Positions 25,606 to 34,938 of a DNA stretch of 64,000 nucleotides are shown one piece after another. Each line of letters begins with the position of its first letter. Position 1 is the first letter of the stretch. The notes below the pieces were generated by a model that saw nothing but the letters and a program-made list of their open reading frames with translations, ran no database searches and was not told where the DNA came from. Source of the stretch: SKKC01 sp046542845 (GTDB lineage Bacteria; Spirochaetota; Spirochaetia; DSM-27196; SKKC01); the NCBI GenBank assembly GCA_046542845.1, contig JBKHAN010000002.1:39360-103359 (forward strand). Direction: 5' to 3'. The position numbers and the translations under genes are program-made.

Positions 25606-28553
25606 AACGTCAGTTCCTCTATGGTCGCATCCAGCCCGGGAATTTTGTCGCGCACAGCTTCGATGCGTTCCGCACGGGCAATGACGCAGGCTTTGGACTC
25701 GCTCCAGCGATCAAGGAGGCGTCGAGCGGCAAGCTGAATATCCTCAGGCGTGGTACGAAGCAAGGAGTCCCGCTTAAGCTGTCGGAGCTCGTCGGTGATA
25801 TTCAAGAGGTATCGACGCAGATCGATCATGTTGGTTTCCGAGGGCGAATAGGGTCTCAGATCCTTTCCGACGATCCCGATAACCGCAAGTTCTACATCCC
25901 GCGCCGACGGCGCCTCCATGGCGTAGCGCTTAAGCCCCTCCTCAAAGGCCTGAAACGTCTCCACGATTCGCGGGTCTCGATAACTTGCAAAGGAAAACAC
26001 GCCCTCCGTTGCCGAGGACACGGCGAAGGCGCCGTAGGCTCCGCCTTCCATGCGGATGCGCTCCCAGAGAAAACCGGTCTTCAGAAGATGGCTCAACACC
26101 AGCTCGTGCGCGTATCCGTCGTCGTCAAGCTTTGACCCGGGAACGACGCGGGCCACGTAGCCGACATCGCCGGGAACACCGTATCCCCGGACCGCACTGC
26201 CGGTGTTCGGGGCAAAACTATCGGGATGCTGCGGTACCACGTGGTCTATAGACCGGGCAAAATCCCGGAGAATCCGGTCGGCCAGAGGCAGATCGGGCGC
26301 TTCGGCGGAAACAGATGCCTTGAGCCTCGTTGCGGTGAAAACCTGCCTTCTGAGCGCCTCCAGGTCCTCGGTAAAGCTCTGCATGGACGACTGTATATCC
26401 ACCGAGTTCATGAACTCCAGCTGTTGTATGCCCCGGAACCGGTTGCTCAGCGCCTCGGCGGCTGAGAGCCGGGAGGCGGCCTCGAGCCGCGCAAACGCGC
26501 TTCCCCCGGGAAGGACGTTACTGCGGAGATCGTTTCGAGCCTCGACGAAAAGGTCGCGAATACGTCGTTCGTCGGAGAAGTCCGGTGACCGAAGGCAGTC
26601 GAATGCGAGTGCGCTCCCGGTTTCGAGCGTCGACGCGAGCGCCTTGAGCCGGATATAGAGATACGGTATCGGCTCGGTGGAACCGAGGGGCTGGTCCACA
26701 TCGACGCCGCCTGAAAACCCTCCCGTGGTCAGATCGAGCCTGCGCGCGACCTCGTCGTACGACATACCGGGCAGTCCGACGTCGGTCACGGCGTTCGCGA
26801 GGAACGGGACGAGCGGAAGGAGCCTGTTCTCTACACCTCGAAGGTCAAATGCAAGGTCGTAGTACACGATACCGCCGGTCTCAATGGTGTGAAGCAGCGA
26901 TACACCGCCCCCGGCTACACTCCCCGCATCCGACTCGATACGCCGTATGTCGCGCGGTACATCCGACAGCGTCAGAAATGGTACCCGCGCGACCGCCTCG
27001 GGTTCGTCTGGTTCGCGTTGCAGCCGTTCGAGAGCTTCGTTGGCCTGCCTCAGAAGCTCGAGGTCGGCTTCCGTCATTCCCCCCTTCACGCTCTCAAGCT
27101 CCGCCCTGGCGCGGGCGTCTTCTTTTTCGGCGAGCTCCGGATCCGGAGTGACTACGAGGGTTGACCGGTGAGGATTGTTGATCAGGTATTCGTCTATGAG
27201 AGACTCGAAGTATCGCGGATGTGCGGACAACGCTTCGCGCAGCCCGGCAAACGGAGCCTCGAAGGCGAGCGTTGACTCCGGCGCATCACCATGGAGCCAA
27301 CCCCTGAGCGCGCGCCGCATAAGCCTCAGTCCGTACCCGACACCCGGGCGTTCACGGTGGCTGAACTCCATTTTCCTGAGTGTGCCCTCAATAACGTCGG
27401 GGTCGATTCCATTATCACGAAGACTCACGAGCGTGGAAAAAATGATCTGTTCGATCTCCTCGCGACGTTCCGGATCGGTGCCGCGTAAACCGGCGGAGAA
27501 CACGATCTGCCTGAGTTCCGTCTCTATCCCCGTCGGTGCGCTCAGGTCTTCACCGAGCCCGCTTTCGATCAGGGCAACGTAGAGCGGGGATCCGCTCCCG
27601 CCGAGAAGTATATCGGCGAGCGCGCTGAAACGGATAAGCTCCTCGGCGCGGGTGCTTTCGGGCAGAAGCCAGTTTACGGTTACCGAAGCCTGTCGGGCCG
27701 TATCGGGATTTTCTGTCGGGTACTGTGCGTATTCGACTCTTGGAGCATCCCACCGTGACTGAAGTGCAACGTCAACCGTCGGCTGGGAATCGTGAAATCG
27801 ACCGAGAAATTCATCGTGCAGAAAGTTCAGGTATCGCTCGGTCGGCACGTTGCCGTACAGAAAGATTCGCGCGTTCGACGGATGGTAGGCACGTCGGTGG
27901 AAATCTATAAAATTCTCGTAGGTCAACCGCGGAATGTCTTCCGGACGGCCGCCCGAGTCGTACCCGTACGCGGTGTCCGGGAATATCGACCGGATGGACA
28001 GCTCACCGGCGATAGCGTCGTGCGTCGAGTAGGCGCCTTTCATCTCGTTGTATACGATTCCGGAGTATTGCAGCGAGCCATCGTCGTTGACGATAAGCCT
28101 GTGCCCCTCCTGCCGAAACATTTCTTCTTTCAACAGCGGGAAAAACACCGCGTCGCCATAGACTTTCATGAGATTGAACAAATCCGCATCGACGGTACTG
28201 CTGGCCGGGTACACGGTCTTGTCGGGAAAGGTAAGCGCATTCAGAAAGGTATACATGCTTCCTTTCAGGAGAAGCAGGAAGGGATCCTTCACCGGATAGC
28301 GTTCCGAACCGCACAGCACGGTATGCTCGAGAATGTGAGCAACCCCCGTTGAGTCCTGCGGCACGGTCTTGAAGACGAAGGCGAACAGGTTCTCTTCGTC
28401 GTCGTTGGACAGGTGATACACTTCACAACCGGAGGACACGTGGCGAAACAGGCGCCCGACACCACGGTACTCGGGCAGCGGGGTGTCGGATACGTGCTCG
28501 TAGGCGTCGTGCTCTGGAAAAAGCGGGTGAGTATGTTCCTCGTTCGTGCTCAT
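25602..28553 (-). CDS. M16C-family zinc metallopeptidase (presequence-protease-like)
   Basis: A 983-residue protein close in size to PreP/Falcilysin-type peptidases, which enclose and degrade short peptides. The inverted zinc motif HILEH is at 73-77 (GVAHILEHTVLCGSERYPVK). The following YPASSTVDADLFNLMKVYGD and the C-terminal SYRDPRIVETFQAFEEGL with RPYSPSE fit the four-domain family. No signal peptide is seen, so a cytoplasmic peptide-clearing role is likely. CGGAGC precedes the ATG. It sits between a TPR protein gene (upstream) and the mscS paralogue (downstream, four-base overlap). Confidence 0.93.
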   Translation of the reverse strand: MSTNEEHTHPLFPEHDAYEHVSDTPLPEYRGVGRLFRHVSSGCEVYHLSNDDEENLFAFVFKTVPQDSTGVAHILEHTVLCGSERYPVKDPFLLLLKGSMYTFLNALTFPDKTVYPASSTVDADLFNLMKVYGDAVFFPLLKEEMFRQEGHRLIVNDDGSLQYSGIVYNEMKGAYSTHDAIAGELSIRSIFPDTAYGYDSGGRPEDIPRLTYENFIDFHRRAYHPSNARIFLYGNVPTERYLNFLHDEFLGRFHDSQPTVDVALQSRWDAPRVEYAQYPTENPDTARQASVTVNWLLPESTRAEELIRFSALADILLGGSGSPLYVALIESGLGEDLSAPTGIETELRQIVFSAGLRGTDPERREEIEQIIFSTLVSLRDNGIDPDVIEGTLRKMEFSHRERPGVGYGLRLMRRALRGWLHGDAPESTLAFEAPFAGLREALSAHPRYFESLIDEYLINNPHRSTLVVTPDPELAEKEDARARAELESVKGGMTEADLELLRQANEALERLQREPDEPEAVARVPFLTLSDVPRDIRRIESDAGSVAGGGVSLLHTIETGGIVYYDLAFDLRGVENRLLPLVPFLANAVTDVGLPGMSYDEVARRLDLTTGGFSGGVDVDQPLGSTEPIPYLYIRLKALASTLETGSALAFDCLRSPDFSDERRIRDLFVEARNDLRSNVLPGGSAFARLEAASRLSAAEALSNRFRGIQQLEFMNSVDIQSSMQSFTEDLEALRRQVFTATRLKASVSAEAPDLPLADRILRDFARSIDHVVPQHPDSFAPNTGSAVRGYGVPGDVGYVARVVPGSKLDDDGYAHELVLSHLLKTGFLWERIRMEGGAYGAFAVSSATEGVFSFASYRDPRIVETFQAFEEGLKRYAMEAPSARDVELAVIGIVGKDLRPYSPSETNMIDLRRYLLNITDELRQLKRDSLLRTTPEDIQLAARRLLDRWSESKACVIARAERIEAVRDKIPGLDATIEELTL

Positions 28554-28600
28554 GCTCCGAATAATACACAGAGCCGGGGCGAAACTCTACCGTCAGACGC

Positions 28601-29278
28601 TCAGATAAACTGAATATCGGTGAGCAGGGTCAATCGCGTTTTGGTTCGCTCGTCTGCCGGGTTAATATCCAGGGCTTTGCGATAGCTCTGCACGGCTTTG
28701 GCGTTGTCGTGCATACCGTAGTAGACTGTTCCAAGCATGTAATGAACTTCAGCGAAGTGTGGTGTCTGCTCCGCGAGTTCGAGGAGCAGCGGGAGCGCCT
28801 CTTCGTACTTCTTGGCTTTCACCTTCAGCTGCGCGAGATACATGTTGGCGATAATGCTCTGTTCACTCTGTACCTTGAACGCCTCGAAGCCCTTCGCTGC
28901 GTCCTCGTCGTTCCCGAGATACATGTGAATAAGGCCTATGAAGTAATTCGCGAGTGCGTGACTGTTAGGCCCGGTAGACACGCGCTGGAAAGCCTCAAGC
29001 GCGTGCCGCAGATGCCCCTTCCGGTAGAAGCATACGCCGAGCTTGTAATATGCGAGTGTGAACTCAGGATTCAGCAGAATAGCCGCGTGATACATCTTGA
29101 CCGCGTCGTTGAGTTTGCCGATGGAGTAGTACACGTCGCCAAGCATAAGGCGCACGAAGGTACTGCTCTCATACCTGTCGCACAGTTCCTTGAATTTGGG
29201 CTCGGCTTCTTTCCAGTGTCCGGAAAGATATGCGTTCATGGCGTCGACGTAATCGGGATCCGCGTAGTTCAGTTCCAT
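28601..29278 (-). CDS. Tetratricopeptide-repeat protein
   Basis: 225 residues if the ATG at 29278 is used (MELNYADPDYVDAMNAYLSG); an ATG 15 codons upstream is also open and neither has a clear ribosome-binding site. About six TPR units cover nearly the entire length, for example FVRLMLGDVYYSIGKLNDAV, AYYKLGVCFYRKGHLRHALE and VHYMLGTVYYGMHDNAKAVQ, ending with DINPADERTKTRL. No signal peptide. Such all-TPR proteins act as protein-binding scaffolds; the partner is unknown. It follows fumC by 71 bases and precedes the M16C peptidase. Confidence 0.85.
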   Translation of the reverse strand: MELNYADPDYVDAMNAYLSGHWKEAEPKFKELCDRYESSTFVRLMLGDVYYSIGKLNDAVKMYHAAILLNPEFTLAYYKLGVCFYRKGHLRHALEAFQRVSTGPNSHALANYFIGLIHMYLGNDEDAAKGFEAFKVQSEQSIIANMYLAQLKVKAKKYEEALPLLLELAEQTPHFAEVHYMLGTVYYGMHDNAKAVQSYRKALDINPADERTKTRLTLLTDIQFI

Positions 29279-29349
29279 AGGCGACAAGTGTACACCGGCC
29301 TCGTCGGCACTGCAATAGATCATCAGGCCGACGTTCGGTGCTCCCGTGA

Positions 29350-30735
29350 TCAGACCATAGAGCGGGGATCGAGGATGTCGTTCAGCTCGCTCTCGCTCAC
29401 CACCTTCGCTTCGAGGCAGACGTCGCGTATGGTACGCTTTTCCTTGAACGCCTTGTACGCGAGCTCACTCGCCCGGTCATATCCGATCGTGCGGGCAAGC
29501 GGCGTTACCATCGCGGTACTCCACTCGATCCAGTGTTCGCAGCGTTCGGTGTCCGCCGTTATACCGTCGATGCAGCGCTCCGCGGCGGCGGTACACGTCG
29601 CGGCGAGCGTGGTCATTGCGTCGACCGTCTCATAGGCAATAAGCGGGTTCATCATGTTCAGCTGCAGTGGTGCGTTCTGGGCACCCATGGTCACCGCGAG
29701 AACCTGGCCATGAACATGCGCGGCAACCTGAATCATCATTTCCGGGATAACCGGATTCACCTTCCCCGGCATGATACTGCTTCCAGGTTGCAGGCTCGGC
29801 AGCGCGATCTCACCGAGCGCGCTTCTCGGACCCGAATCAAGGAGACGAAGGTCATTTGCTATCTTCATGATTGCGACGGCAAGCCCGTTTATCGCTCCCA
29901 TGAGCTCGACCTGCGCGTCGCGTGCGGCGATTCCTTCGAAGGGAAGACCCGAGGGCCGAAACGGAAGCCCCGTTGCGCGTGCAATTTCAGCAACGACCGC
30001 GGGGCGGTAGTCGGGATGCGCGTTCAGGCCGGTGCCGACCGCGGTACCTCCGAGCGGGAGCTCCTCGAGCGACGCTGCGGTGCGCTGTATTCGATCGTGC
30101 GCTTTCCGAATCTGCAGGGCGAACGTGGCAAACTCCTGACCCAGGGTCATAGGAACCGCGTCTTTCAGGTGGGTCCGTCCGAGCTTGACCACATCCTTGA
30201 ACTCTTCGGCTTTGCGATCGAGCGATGTCGCGAGTTTCATGACACCGGCAAGCAGGTCCTCAAGCACCATGCGGTCGGCAACGTGAACGGCTGTCGGTAT
30301 AACGTCGTTCGAGCTTTGTCCGCGATTCACGTGGTCGTTCGGGTGAACGGGTTTCTTGCTGCCTATCGTACCCCCGAGAATCTCGATTGCCCGGTTCGAC
30401 AGCACCTCGTTGATGTTCATGTTCCACGAGGTGCCGCTTCCGGTCTGAAACACATCGATGGGAAACTGATCGTCCCACTTCCCCGAAATGACTTCGTCGG
30501 CGGCCTGTATAATCGCGTCGGCGAGCGAGCGGTCGAGCTCGCCGAGATCCGCGTTTACGACCGCTGCTGCGCGTTTTATATGACCGAGCGCGCGTATCAT
30601 GGCGACTGGAATCCGTTTGTCCGAAATCGTGAAGTTCTCAACCGCCCGTTGTGTCTGCGCCCCGTAATAGGCTGATGCGGGAAGCTTTACCTCTCCCATT
30701 GTATCTGCTTCGATGCGAAATTGTTCAGTGCTCAT
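29350..30735 (-). CDS. fumC: Fumarate hydratase class II
   Basis: 461 residues from the ATG at 30735 (MSTEQFRIEADTMGEVKLPA). The longer open frame upstream runs into the divergent promoter region and is not protein-like. FumC interconverts fumarate and malate without an iron-sulfur cluster. The signature GSSIMPGKVNP is intact, as are TGSGTSWNMNINEVLSNRA and the HPNDHVNRGQSSND active-site segment. It works between the succinate dehydrogenase and malate dehydrogenase encoded in this window. No Shine-Dalgarno precedes the ATG, and the predicted transcription start is almost at the start codon. Confidence 0.95.
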   Translation of the reverse strand: MSTEQFRIEADTMGEVKLPASAYYGAQTQRAVENFTISDKRIPVAMIRALGHIKRAAAVVNADLGELDRSLADAIIQAADEVISGKWDDQFPIDVFQTGSGTSWNMNINEVLSNRAIEILGGTIGSKKPVHPNDHVNRGQSSNDVIPTAVHVADRMVLEDLLAGVMKLATSLDRKAEEFKDVVKLGRTHLKDAVPMTLGQEFATFALQIRKAHDRIQRTAASLEELPLGGTAVGTGLNAHPDYRPAVVAEIARATGLPFRPSGLPFEGIAARDAQVELMGAINGLAVAIMKIANDLRLLDSGPRSALGEIALPSLQPGSSIMPGKVNPVIPEMMIQVAAHVHGQVLAVTMGAQNAPLQLNMMNPLIAYETVDAMTTLAATCTAAAERCIDGITADTERCEHWIEWSTAMVTPLARTIGYDRASELAYKAFKEKRTIRDVCLEAKVVSESELNDILDPRSMV

Positions 30736-30742
30736 GCCGCAG

Positions 30743-30773
30743 ATCATACAACAGGATGTCGGTCTCGTGACAA
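30743..30773 (-). promoter_or_regulatory. Possible fumC promoter with near-leaderless start
   Basis: On the minus strand, TTGTCA (30768-30773) and TATGAT (30743-30748) each match five of six consensus positions, but the 19-base spacer is long. Transcription would begin near 30736, one base before the fumC ATG, giving a leaderless message. The -35 hexamer overlaps the -35 of the divergent promoter at 30767-30795. Confidence 0.4.
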
Positions 30774-30795
30774 CTGATTTTTGCCATTGTATACT
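30767..30795 (+). promoter_or_regulatory. Predicted promoter of the mdh-like/mdh pair
   Basis: GTGACA (30767-30772) and TATACT (30790-30795) are separated by exactly 17 bases. Transcription should start near 30802, and AGGAGAG precedes the ATG at 30824. It shares bases with the possible fumC -35, so the two promoters may compete. Confidence 0.65.
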
Positions 30796-30823
30796 GCTTC
30801 CAAGACTATCAGGAGAGAAAATC

Positions 30824-31732
30824 ATGAAACAGATAGGCATCATAGGCGCCGGCAACACGGGCGCCAATACCGCGTTTTTCCTCGCGGAAAAGCGGGTTGG
30901 ACGTGTCGTGCTTCAGGATATCAAGGAAGGCCTCGCTCTCGGCAAGGCGCTGGATATAATGGAAGAAGCTCCCCTGGCACGCTATCAGTTCTCGATTACG
31001 GGAACCGATAGCGAACAGGAGGCACTGAACTCCGACGTTGTGCTGCTCGCAATCGGCGCGGTCCGACAACCGGGACAAGACCGAACCAGCGTCTGGCCTG
31101 AGAACAGAAAGCTCGTGACGTCCTTCGCCGAGAAGCTCAGAGGCTTCAACGGCGTCGTTATTATCGTGACGGAACCCGTTGACGCCTCGGTCACGCTGTT
31201 TCAGTCGGTCTCCGGCATCGAAGCAGGCAGGGTGCTCGGCATAGGTGGCGCGCTCGACGGCGAGCGCATGCGGTACCTCGTATCGCGCGAGCTGCATTGC
31301 GTAACCGAGGATATCGACGCCCTGGTCATTGGTCGACACGATCAACATATGATCGTCCCGCAGGACTATACCCGCGTATCGGGCATTCCAGTCCGATACC
31401 TCATGGATCAGGCGAGTCTGCATGCGATTGTCCAGAAAGTGAAAAACGCCGGTGACATTGTACTCGAGTCGAGCAAGCGAAGCAGCGCGTTCTATGCGCC
31501 TGCGATGGTCACCGCCGATATCATTCAGGCCATTCTGAACGACAGCCGGCGGATGTTCAGTGTTTCAATGAAGCTTACCGGTCAGTACGGCGTGACTGAC
31601 GCTGCGCTCAGCGTGCCGGCCATGATCGGTGAAAACGGCGCCGGCACGGTGCTCGAACCGAAGCTGTCGGACGCCGAGCTGCAGACCTTCCGCGAATCTG
31701 CCGCAGAAATTGCAGCACTGGTTCAATCCTAA
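30824..31732 (+). CDS. Divergent malate/lactate dehydrogenase paralogue
   Basis: 302 residues from the ATG at 30824, preceded by AGGAGAG. The Rossmann start is intact (KQIGIIGAGNTGANTAFFLA), and D32 suggests NAD rather than NADP. Kept catalytic positions are R81 and R87 (AVRQPGQDR), D145 and R148 (GGALDGERM) and H172. Two conserved motifs are altered: the NPxD motif reads TEPVD (Glu117 for Asn), and the GGHGDSMVP loop reads GRHDQHMIVP. It is therefore a 2-ketoacid dehydrogenase fold with an altered site, either active on another substrate or regulatory. Canonical mdh follows by 11 bases in the same transcript. Confidence 0.85.
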   Translation: MKQIGIIGAGNTGANTAFFLAEKRVGRVVLQDIKEGLALGKALDIMEEAPLARYQFSITGTDSEQEALNSDVVLLAIGAVRQPGQDRTSVWPENRKLVTSFAEKLRGFNGVVIIVTEPVDASVTLFQSVSGIEAGRVLGIGGALDGERMRYLVSRELHCVTEDIDALVIGRHDQHMIVPQDYTRVSGIPVRYLMDQASLHAIVQKVKNAGDIVLESSKRSSAFYAPAMVTADIIQAILNDSRRMFSVSMKLTGQYGVTDAALSVPAMIGENGAGTVLEPKLSDAELQTFRESAAEIAALVQS

Positions 31733-31743
31733 GGAGTACAACA

Positions 31744-32676
31744 ATGGCAAAAGTATCAATTATCGGAGCAGGAAACGTCGGGGCGACAACGGCGTATTTC
31801 ATCGCAAAGCAGAATATTGCCGACGTTGTCGTTCTCGATGTTGTCGAAGGCATGCCTCAGGGCAAAGCGGCCGACTTTCTGCACGGTTCAGCATCGGCGG
31901 GCTTCAGCCGTAACACCCATGGGACGAACGACTACGCAGACATCGCGGGTTCGGATGTTGTCGTGCACACGGCCGGCATACCACGAAAACCAGGCATGGA
32001 TCGAATGGATCTGCTGAAGACCAACGTCAATATTGCCAAGAACGCCGCGCTGAACGTACGCAAATTCGCCCCGAATGCAGTGGTTATCGGAGTCGCAAAT
32101 CCGCTCGATGTCATATGTATGGCGCTGTACCGCGAGACCGGATTCCCGGTCGAACGGGTCATAGGTATGGCCGGTGTCCTCGACTCGACGCGCTTTCAGT
32201 ATTTTATCGCAGAACACCTGAATGCGTGGCCGGGAGACGCAAAGGCCATGGTCCTCGGCGGCCACGGGGACAGCATGGTGCCGGTCCCGGACTACACCTC
32301 ACTCGGCGGGTTCGCGCTTCCCGAGGTTATGGATAGCGACACGATCGACCGTCTCGCCGGCCGGACGAAGACCGGTGGAGGAGAGATCGTGAAATACCTC
32401 AAGACCGGAAGCGCGTACTATGCGCCGGCGGCGAGTGCAGCAAAAATGGTCGACGCGGTCATTACCGGCAAGCGCAGGGTGTGCGCCGCAAGCGCGTACC
32501 TGCGGGGTGAATACGGCTACCGCGATATTTTCCTCGGTGTTCCCGTTATCATCGGCTCAAGCGGTCTCGAGAAGGTTATTGAGCTGCCGCTGACCGACGC
32601 ACAGAAGTCTGCGCTCGACCAGTCCGCGCAGGCGGTTAAGGACGGAGTGGCAACGCTCGACTCGCTCGGCGCGTAG
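31744..32676 (+). CDS. mdh: Malate dehydrogenase
   Basis: A 310-residue protein of the LDH-like MDH group; it oxidises malate to oxaloacetate with NAD. Motifs are canonical: IIGAGNVGATTAYFIA, GIPRKPGMDRMDLLKTN, VANPLDV, MAGVLDSTRF and the catalytic GGHGDSMVP histidine. AAGGAG lies before the ATG. It ends just before a strong intrinsic terminator. With fumC and gltA it closes the oxaloacetate arm of the TCA cycle. Confidence 0.96.
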   Translation: MAKVSIIGAGNVGATTAYFIAKQNIADVVVLDVVEGMPQGKAADFLHGSASAGFSRNTHGTNDYADIAGSDVVVHTAGIPRKPGMDRMDLLKTNVNIAKNAALNVRKFAPNAVVIGVANPLDVICMALYRETGFPVERVIGMAGVLDSTRFQYFIAEHLNAWPGDAKAMVLGGHGDSMVPVPDYTSLGGFALPEVMDSDTIDRLAGRTKTGGGEIVKYLKTGSAYYAPAASAAKMVDAVITGKRRVCAASAYLRGEYGYRDIFLGVPVIIGSSGLEKVIELPLTDAQKSALDQSAQAVKDGVATLDSLGA

Positions 32677-32689
32677 CCACACGCTCAAG

Positions 32690-32721
32690 GTCGCGGCTTT
32701 GAACTGCCGCGGCTTTTTTTT
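32690..32721 (+). terminator. Rho-independent terminator after mdh
   Basis: An eight-pair GC-rich stem (GTCGCGGC with GCCGCGGC, including one G-U pair) around an eight-base loop, followed by eight consecutive T residues at 32714-32721. It starts 14 bases after the mdh stop. The nadE start codon is only 15 bases beyond the T run. Confidence 0.88.
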
Positions 32722-32736
32722 GCAGGAGAGCCCTGA

Positions 32737-34830
32737 ATGAACGAACACAGCGCGTTTTTTAACCCGTACACGCACGGATTCGCACGGGTGGCCGCAGGAA
32801 TACCGCGGCAGCACCTGTGCCAGCCCCATCGAAACGCAGAGGACACGATCGCGCTCGCTCGCCTTGCGGCGGACCGGGGAGCGCTGTGCGTTGTTTTTCC
32901 CGAGCTCGGTCTGACCGGATACTCCGCTGACGACCTGTTCCATCAGACCACGCTCCTGCGGGAGGCGGAGCGGGCGCTCGAGACGGTGCTCAGAGCCTCC
33001 CTGACCATCGACACGATAATTGCGGTCGGATTACCGCTGCGGCGTGAAGGCGCCATCTGGAATTGTGCGGCGCTATGCCGGCACGGAGAGGTGCTATGCA
33101 TCGTGCCGAAAACCTTCCTTCCCACCTACCGGGAGTTTTACGAGAAGCGATACTTCGCGTCGGCCACGCAGGCAACCTTTTCGAGCGTCTCTGTCGCGGG
33201 CGCGACCGTCCCGTTCGGCACCGATATTATCGTGGACGTCCCGGCGGCAGGTGATTTCCGACTGCACGCAGAAATCTGTGAGGACCTCTGGGCACCGGTG
33301 CCACCAAGTACCCGCGCAGCGCTGGCGGGCGCTACGGTCCTTCTGAATCTCAGCGCGAGTAATATAACGGTTGCCAAGGCAGACTACCGGCGTCTGCTCG
33401 GGGCCGGCCACTCCAGCCGCTGTCTCGCTGCCTACGTGTATGCCGGTGCGGGTGAGGGCGAAAGCACGACCGATATGGCGTGGGATGGACACGCGATGAT
33501 CTGGGAGAACGGTGTCATGCATGCCGAAAGCAGGCGGTTCGCGCGGGATGAACAGCTGATCTGCGCCGATATCGACCTCGAAATGCTGGTGAACGAACGT
33601 ATTCGCATGAGCAGCTTCACCGACGCCGCGGCGGCCTCCGCAGCGCCCATGCGCACCGTGCAGGTTCCCGCTATGCAGCGTCCGCGGCTTTCCTCACTCC
33701 CCCTTCGGACGGTCGCGCGCTTTCCCTACGTCCCTGCCGACTCGGACAGTCTCGACGAACGGTGTTTCGAGGCGTATAACATACAGGTTCAGGCGCTGGC
33801 CACGCGCCTTGAAACAAGCGGGGTACAGCGCATAATTATCGGCGTTTCCGGCGGACTCGATTCCACACACGCACTGCTTGTAGCCATACGCGCGATGGAG
33901 CGGATAGGCCTGCCCGCTACAAACGTACACGCGTACACCATGCCTGGTTTTGCGACGTCGGAACGAACCCGGAAAAACGCCCACGCGCTCATGGCAAGTC
34001 TCGGCGTTACCGCGGGCGAAATAGATATTCGCGATGCCTGTCAGGCTGTGCTGAAAGATCTCGGGCATCCCGCCCACGACGGGAGCCCCGTATACGATGT
34101 GACCTACGAAAATGTGCAGGCCGGAGAGCGCACCAGCCGTCTGTTTCGTCTCGCGAATCACCTGGGAGGACTTGTGCTCGGTACCGGAGATCTCAGCGAA
34201 CTCGCGCTGGGGTGGACAACCTACGGGGTAGGTGATCACATGAGCCATTACGCGGTGAATGCATCGGTTCCCAAGACCCTTATCCGGCGCCTCATTCGAT
34301 GGGTGGCCGATACCGGGGAGGTGTCCACGGAATCGGCAGACGTACTTCGTCAGATTCTCGCGACTGAAATATCGCCGGAACTTGTACCCGCGAGCGGAGG
34401 ACGTGGGGGCGAAGAACCGTCGCAGCGGACCGAGCAGTTCGTCGGCCCCTACGAACTGCAGGACTTCAATCTGTACTACACGAGTCGGTACGGCTTCGCT
34501 CCGGCGAAAACGGCCTATCTGTCCTACGCTGCCTGGCACGACCGGAACCACGGTGTCTGGCCGTCGGATCTATCCGACGACGAACGACACCAGTACTCAC
34601 TCGGCGAGATCAAGCACTGGCTCTCGGTATTTTTAAAGCGTTTCTTCGGTATGAGCCAGTTCAAGCGCAGTTGTATTCCCAATGGACCCAAAGTCGGCTC
34701 TGGTGGTTCGCTGTCGCCTCGAAGTGACTGGCGCGCCCCGAGCGACGTCAGCGCCACACTCTGGCTCGAAGAACTCGAACGAAGCATACCGGATGAAACG
34801 CCAATGGAGCTCCCGAAAGCCGATACATAA
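32737..34830 (+). CDS. nadE: Glutamine-dependent NAD synthetase
   Basis: A two-domain protein of 697 residues that makes NAD from deamido-NAD, ATP and glutamine. The N-terminal nitrilase-type glutaminase (about 1-290) has the triad E56 (FPELGLTGY), K125 (VPKTFLPT) and C181 (EICEDLW). The C-terminal synthetase (about 340-697) has the ATP pyrophosphatase loop SGGLDST at 371-377 and the GTGDLSELALGW motif. GCAGGAGAG precedes the ATG. The gene begins 15 bases after the mdh terminator, so it needs read-through or a promoter inside the terminator region; none is clear. Confidence 0.96.
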   Translation: MNEHSAFFNPYTHGFARVAAGIPRQHLCQPHRNAEDTIALARLAADRGALCVVFPELGLTGYSADDLFHQTTLLREAERALETVLRASLTIDTIIAVGLPLRREGAIWNCAALCRHGEVLCIVPKTFLPTYREFYEKRYFASATQATFSSVSVAGATVPFGTDIIVDVPAAGDFRLHAEICEDLWAPVPPSTRAALAGATVLLNLSASNITVAKADYRRLLGAGHSSRCLAAYVYAGAGEGESTTDMAWDGHAMIWENGVMHAESRRFARDEQLICADIDLEMLVNERIRMSSFTDAAAASAAPMRTVQVPAMQRPRLSSLPLRTVARFPYVPADSDSLDERCFEAYNIQVQALATRLETSGVQRIIIGVSGGLDSTHALLVAIRAMERIGLPATNVHAYTMPGFATSERTRKNAHALMASLGVTAGEIDIRDACQAVLKDLGHPAHDGSPVYDVTYENVQAGERTSRLFRLANHLGGLVLGTGDLSELALGWTTYGVGDHMSHYAVNASVPKTLIRRLIRWVADTGEVSTESADVLRQILATEISPELVPASGGRGGEEPSQRTEQFVGPYELQDFNLYYTSRYGFAPAKTAYLSYAAWHDRNHGVWPSDLSDDERHQYSLGEIKHWLSVFLKRFFGMSQFKRSCIPNGPKVGSGGSLSPRSDWRAPSDVSATLWLEELERSIPDETPMELPKADT

Positions 34831-34865
34831 AAAAAGGCAGTCTGAATACGGTGATTCAGACTGCC
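34829..34865 (-). terminator. Rho-independent terminator after gltA
   Basis: A perfect 12-base-pair stem (GGCAGTCTGAAT at 34836-34847 with ATTCAGACTGCC at 34854-34865) and a six-base loop. On the minus strand it is followed by seven T residues (34835 down to 34829), so it ends the gltA transcript. On the plus strand the hairpin follows the nadE stop immediately but lacks a T run; it may still serve nadE weakly. The T run overlaps the nadE stop codon. Confidence 0.88.
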
Positions 34866-34938
34866 GTCTCACGCACTGCCGCGTCGCCACAGTGTTCGGA
34901 TCGTTTCTGTAACCCGCCGCGCTGTGTTCCGTTCGGTC

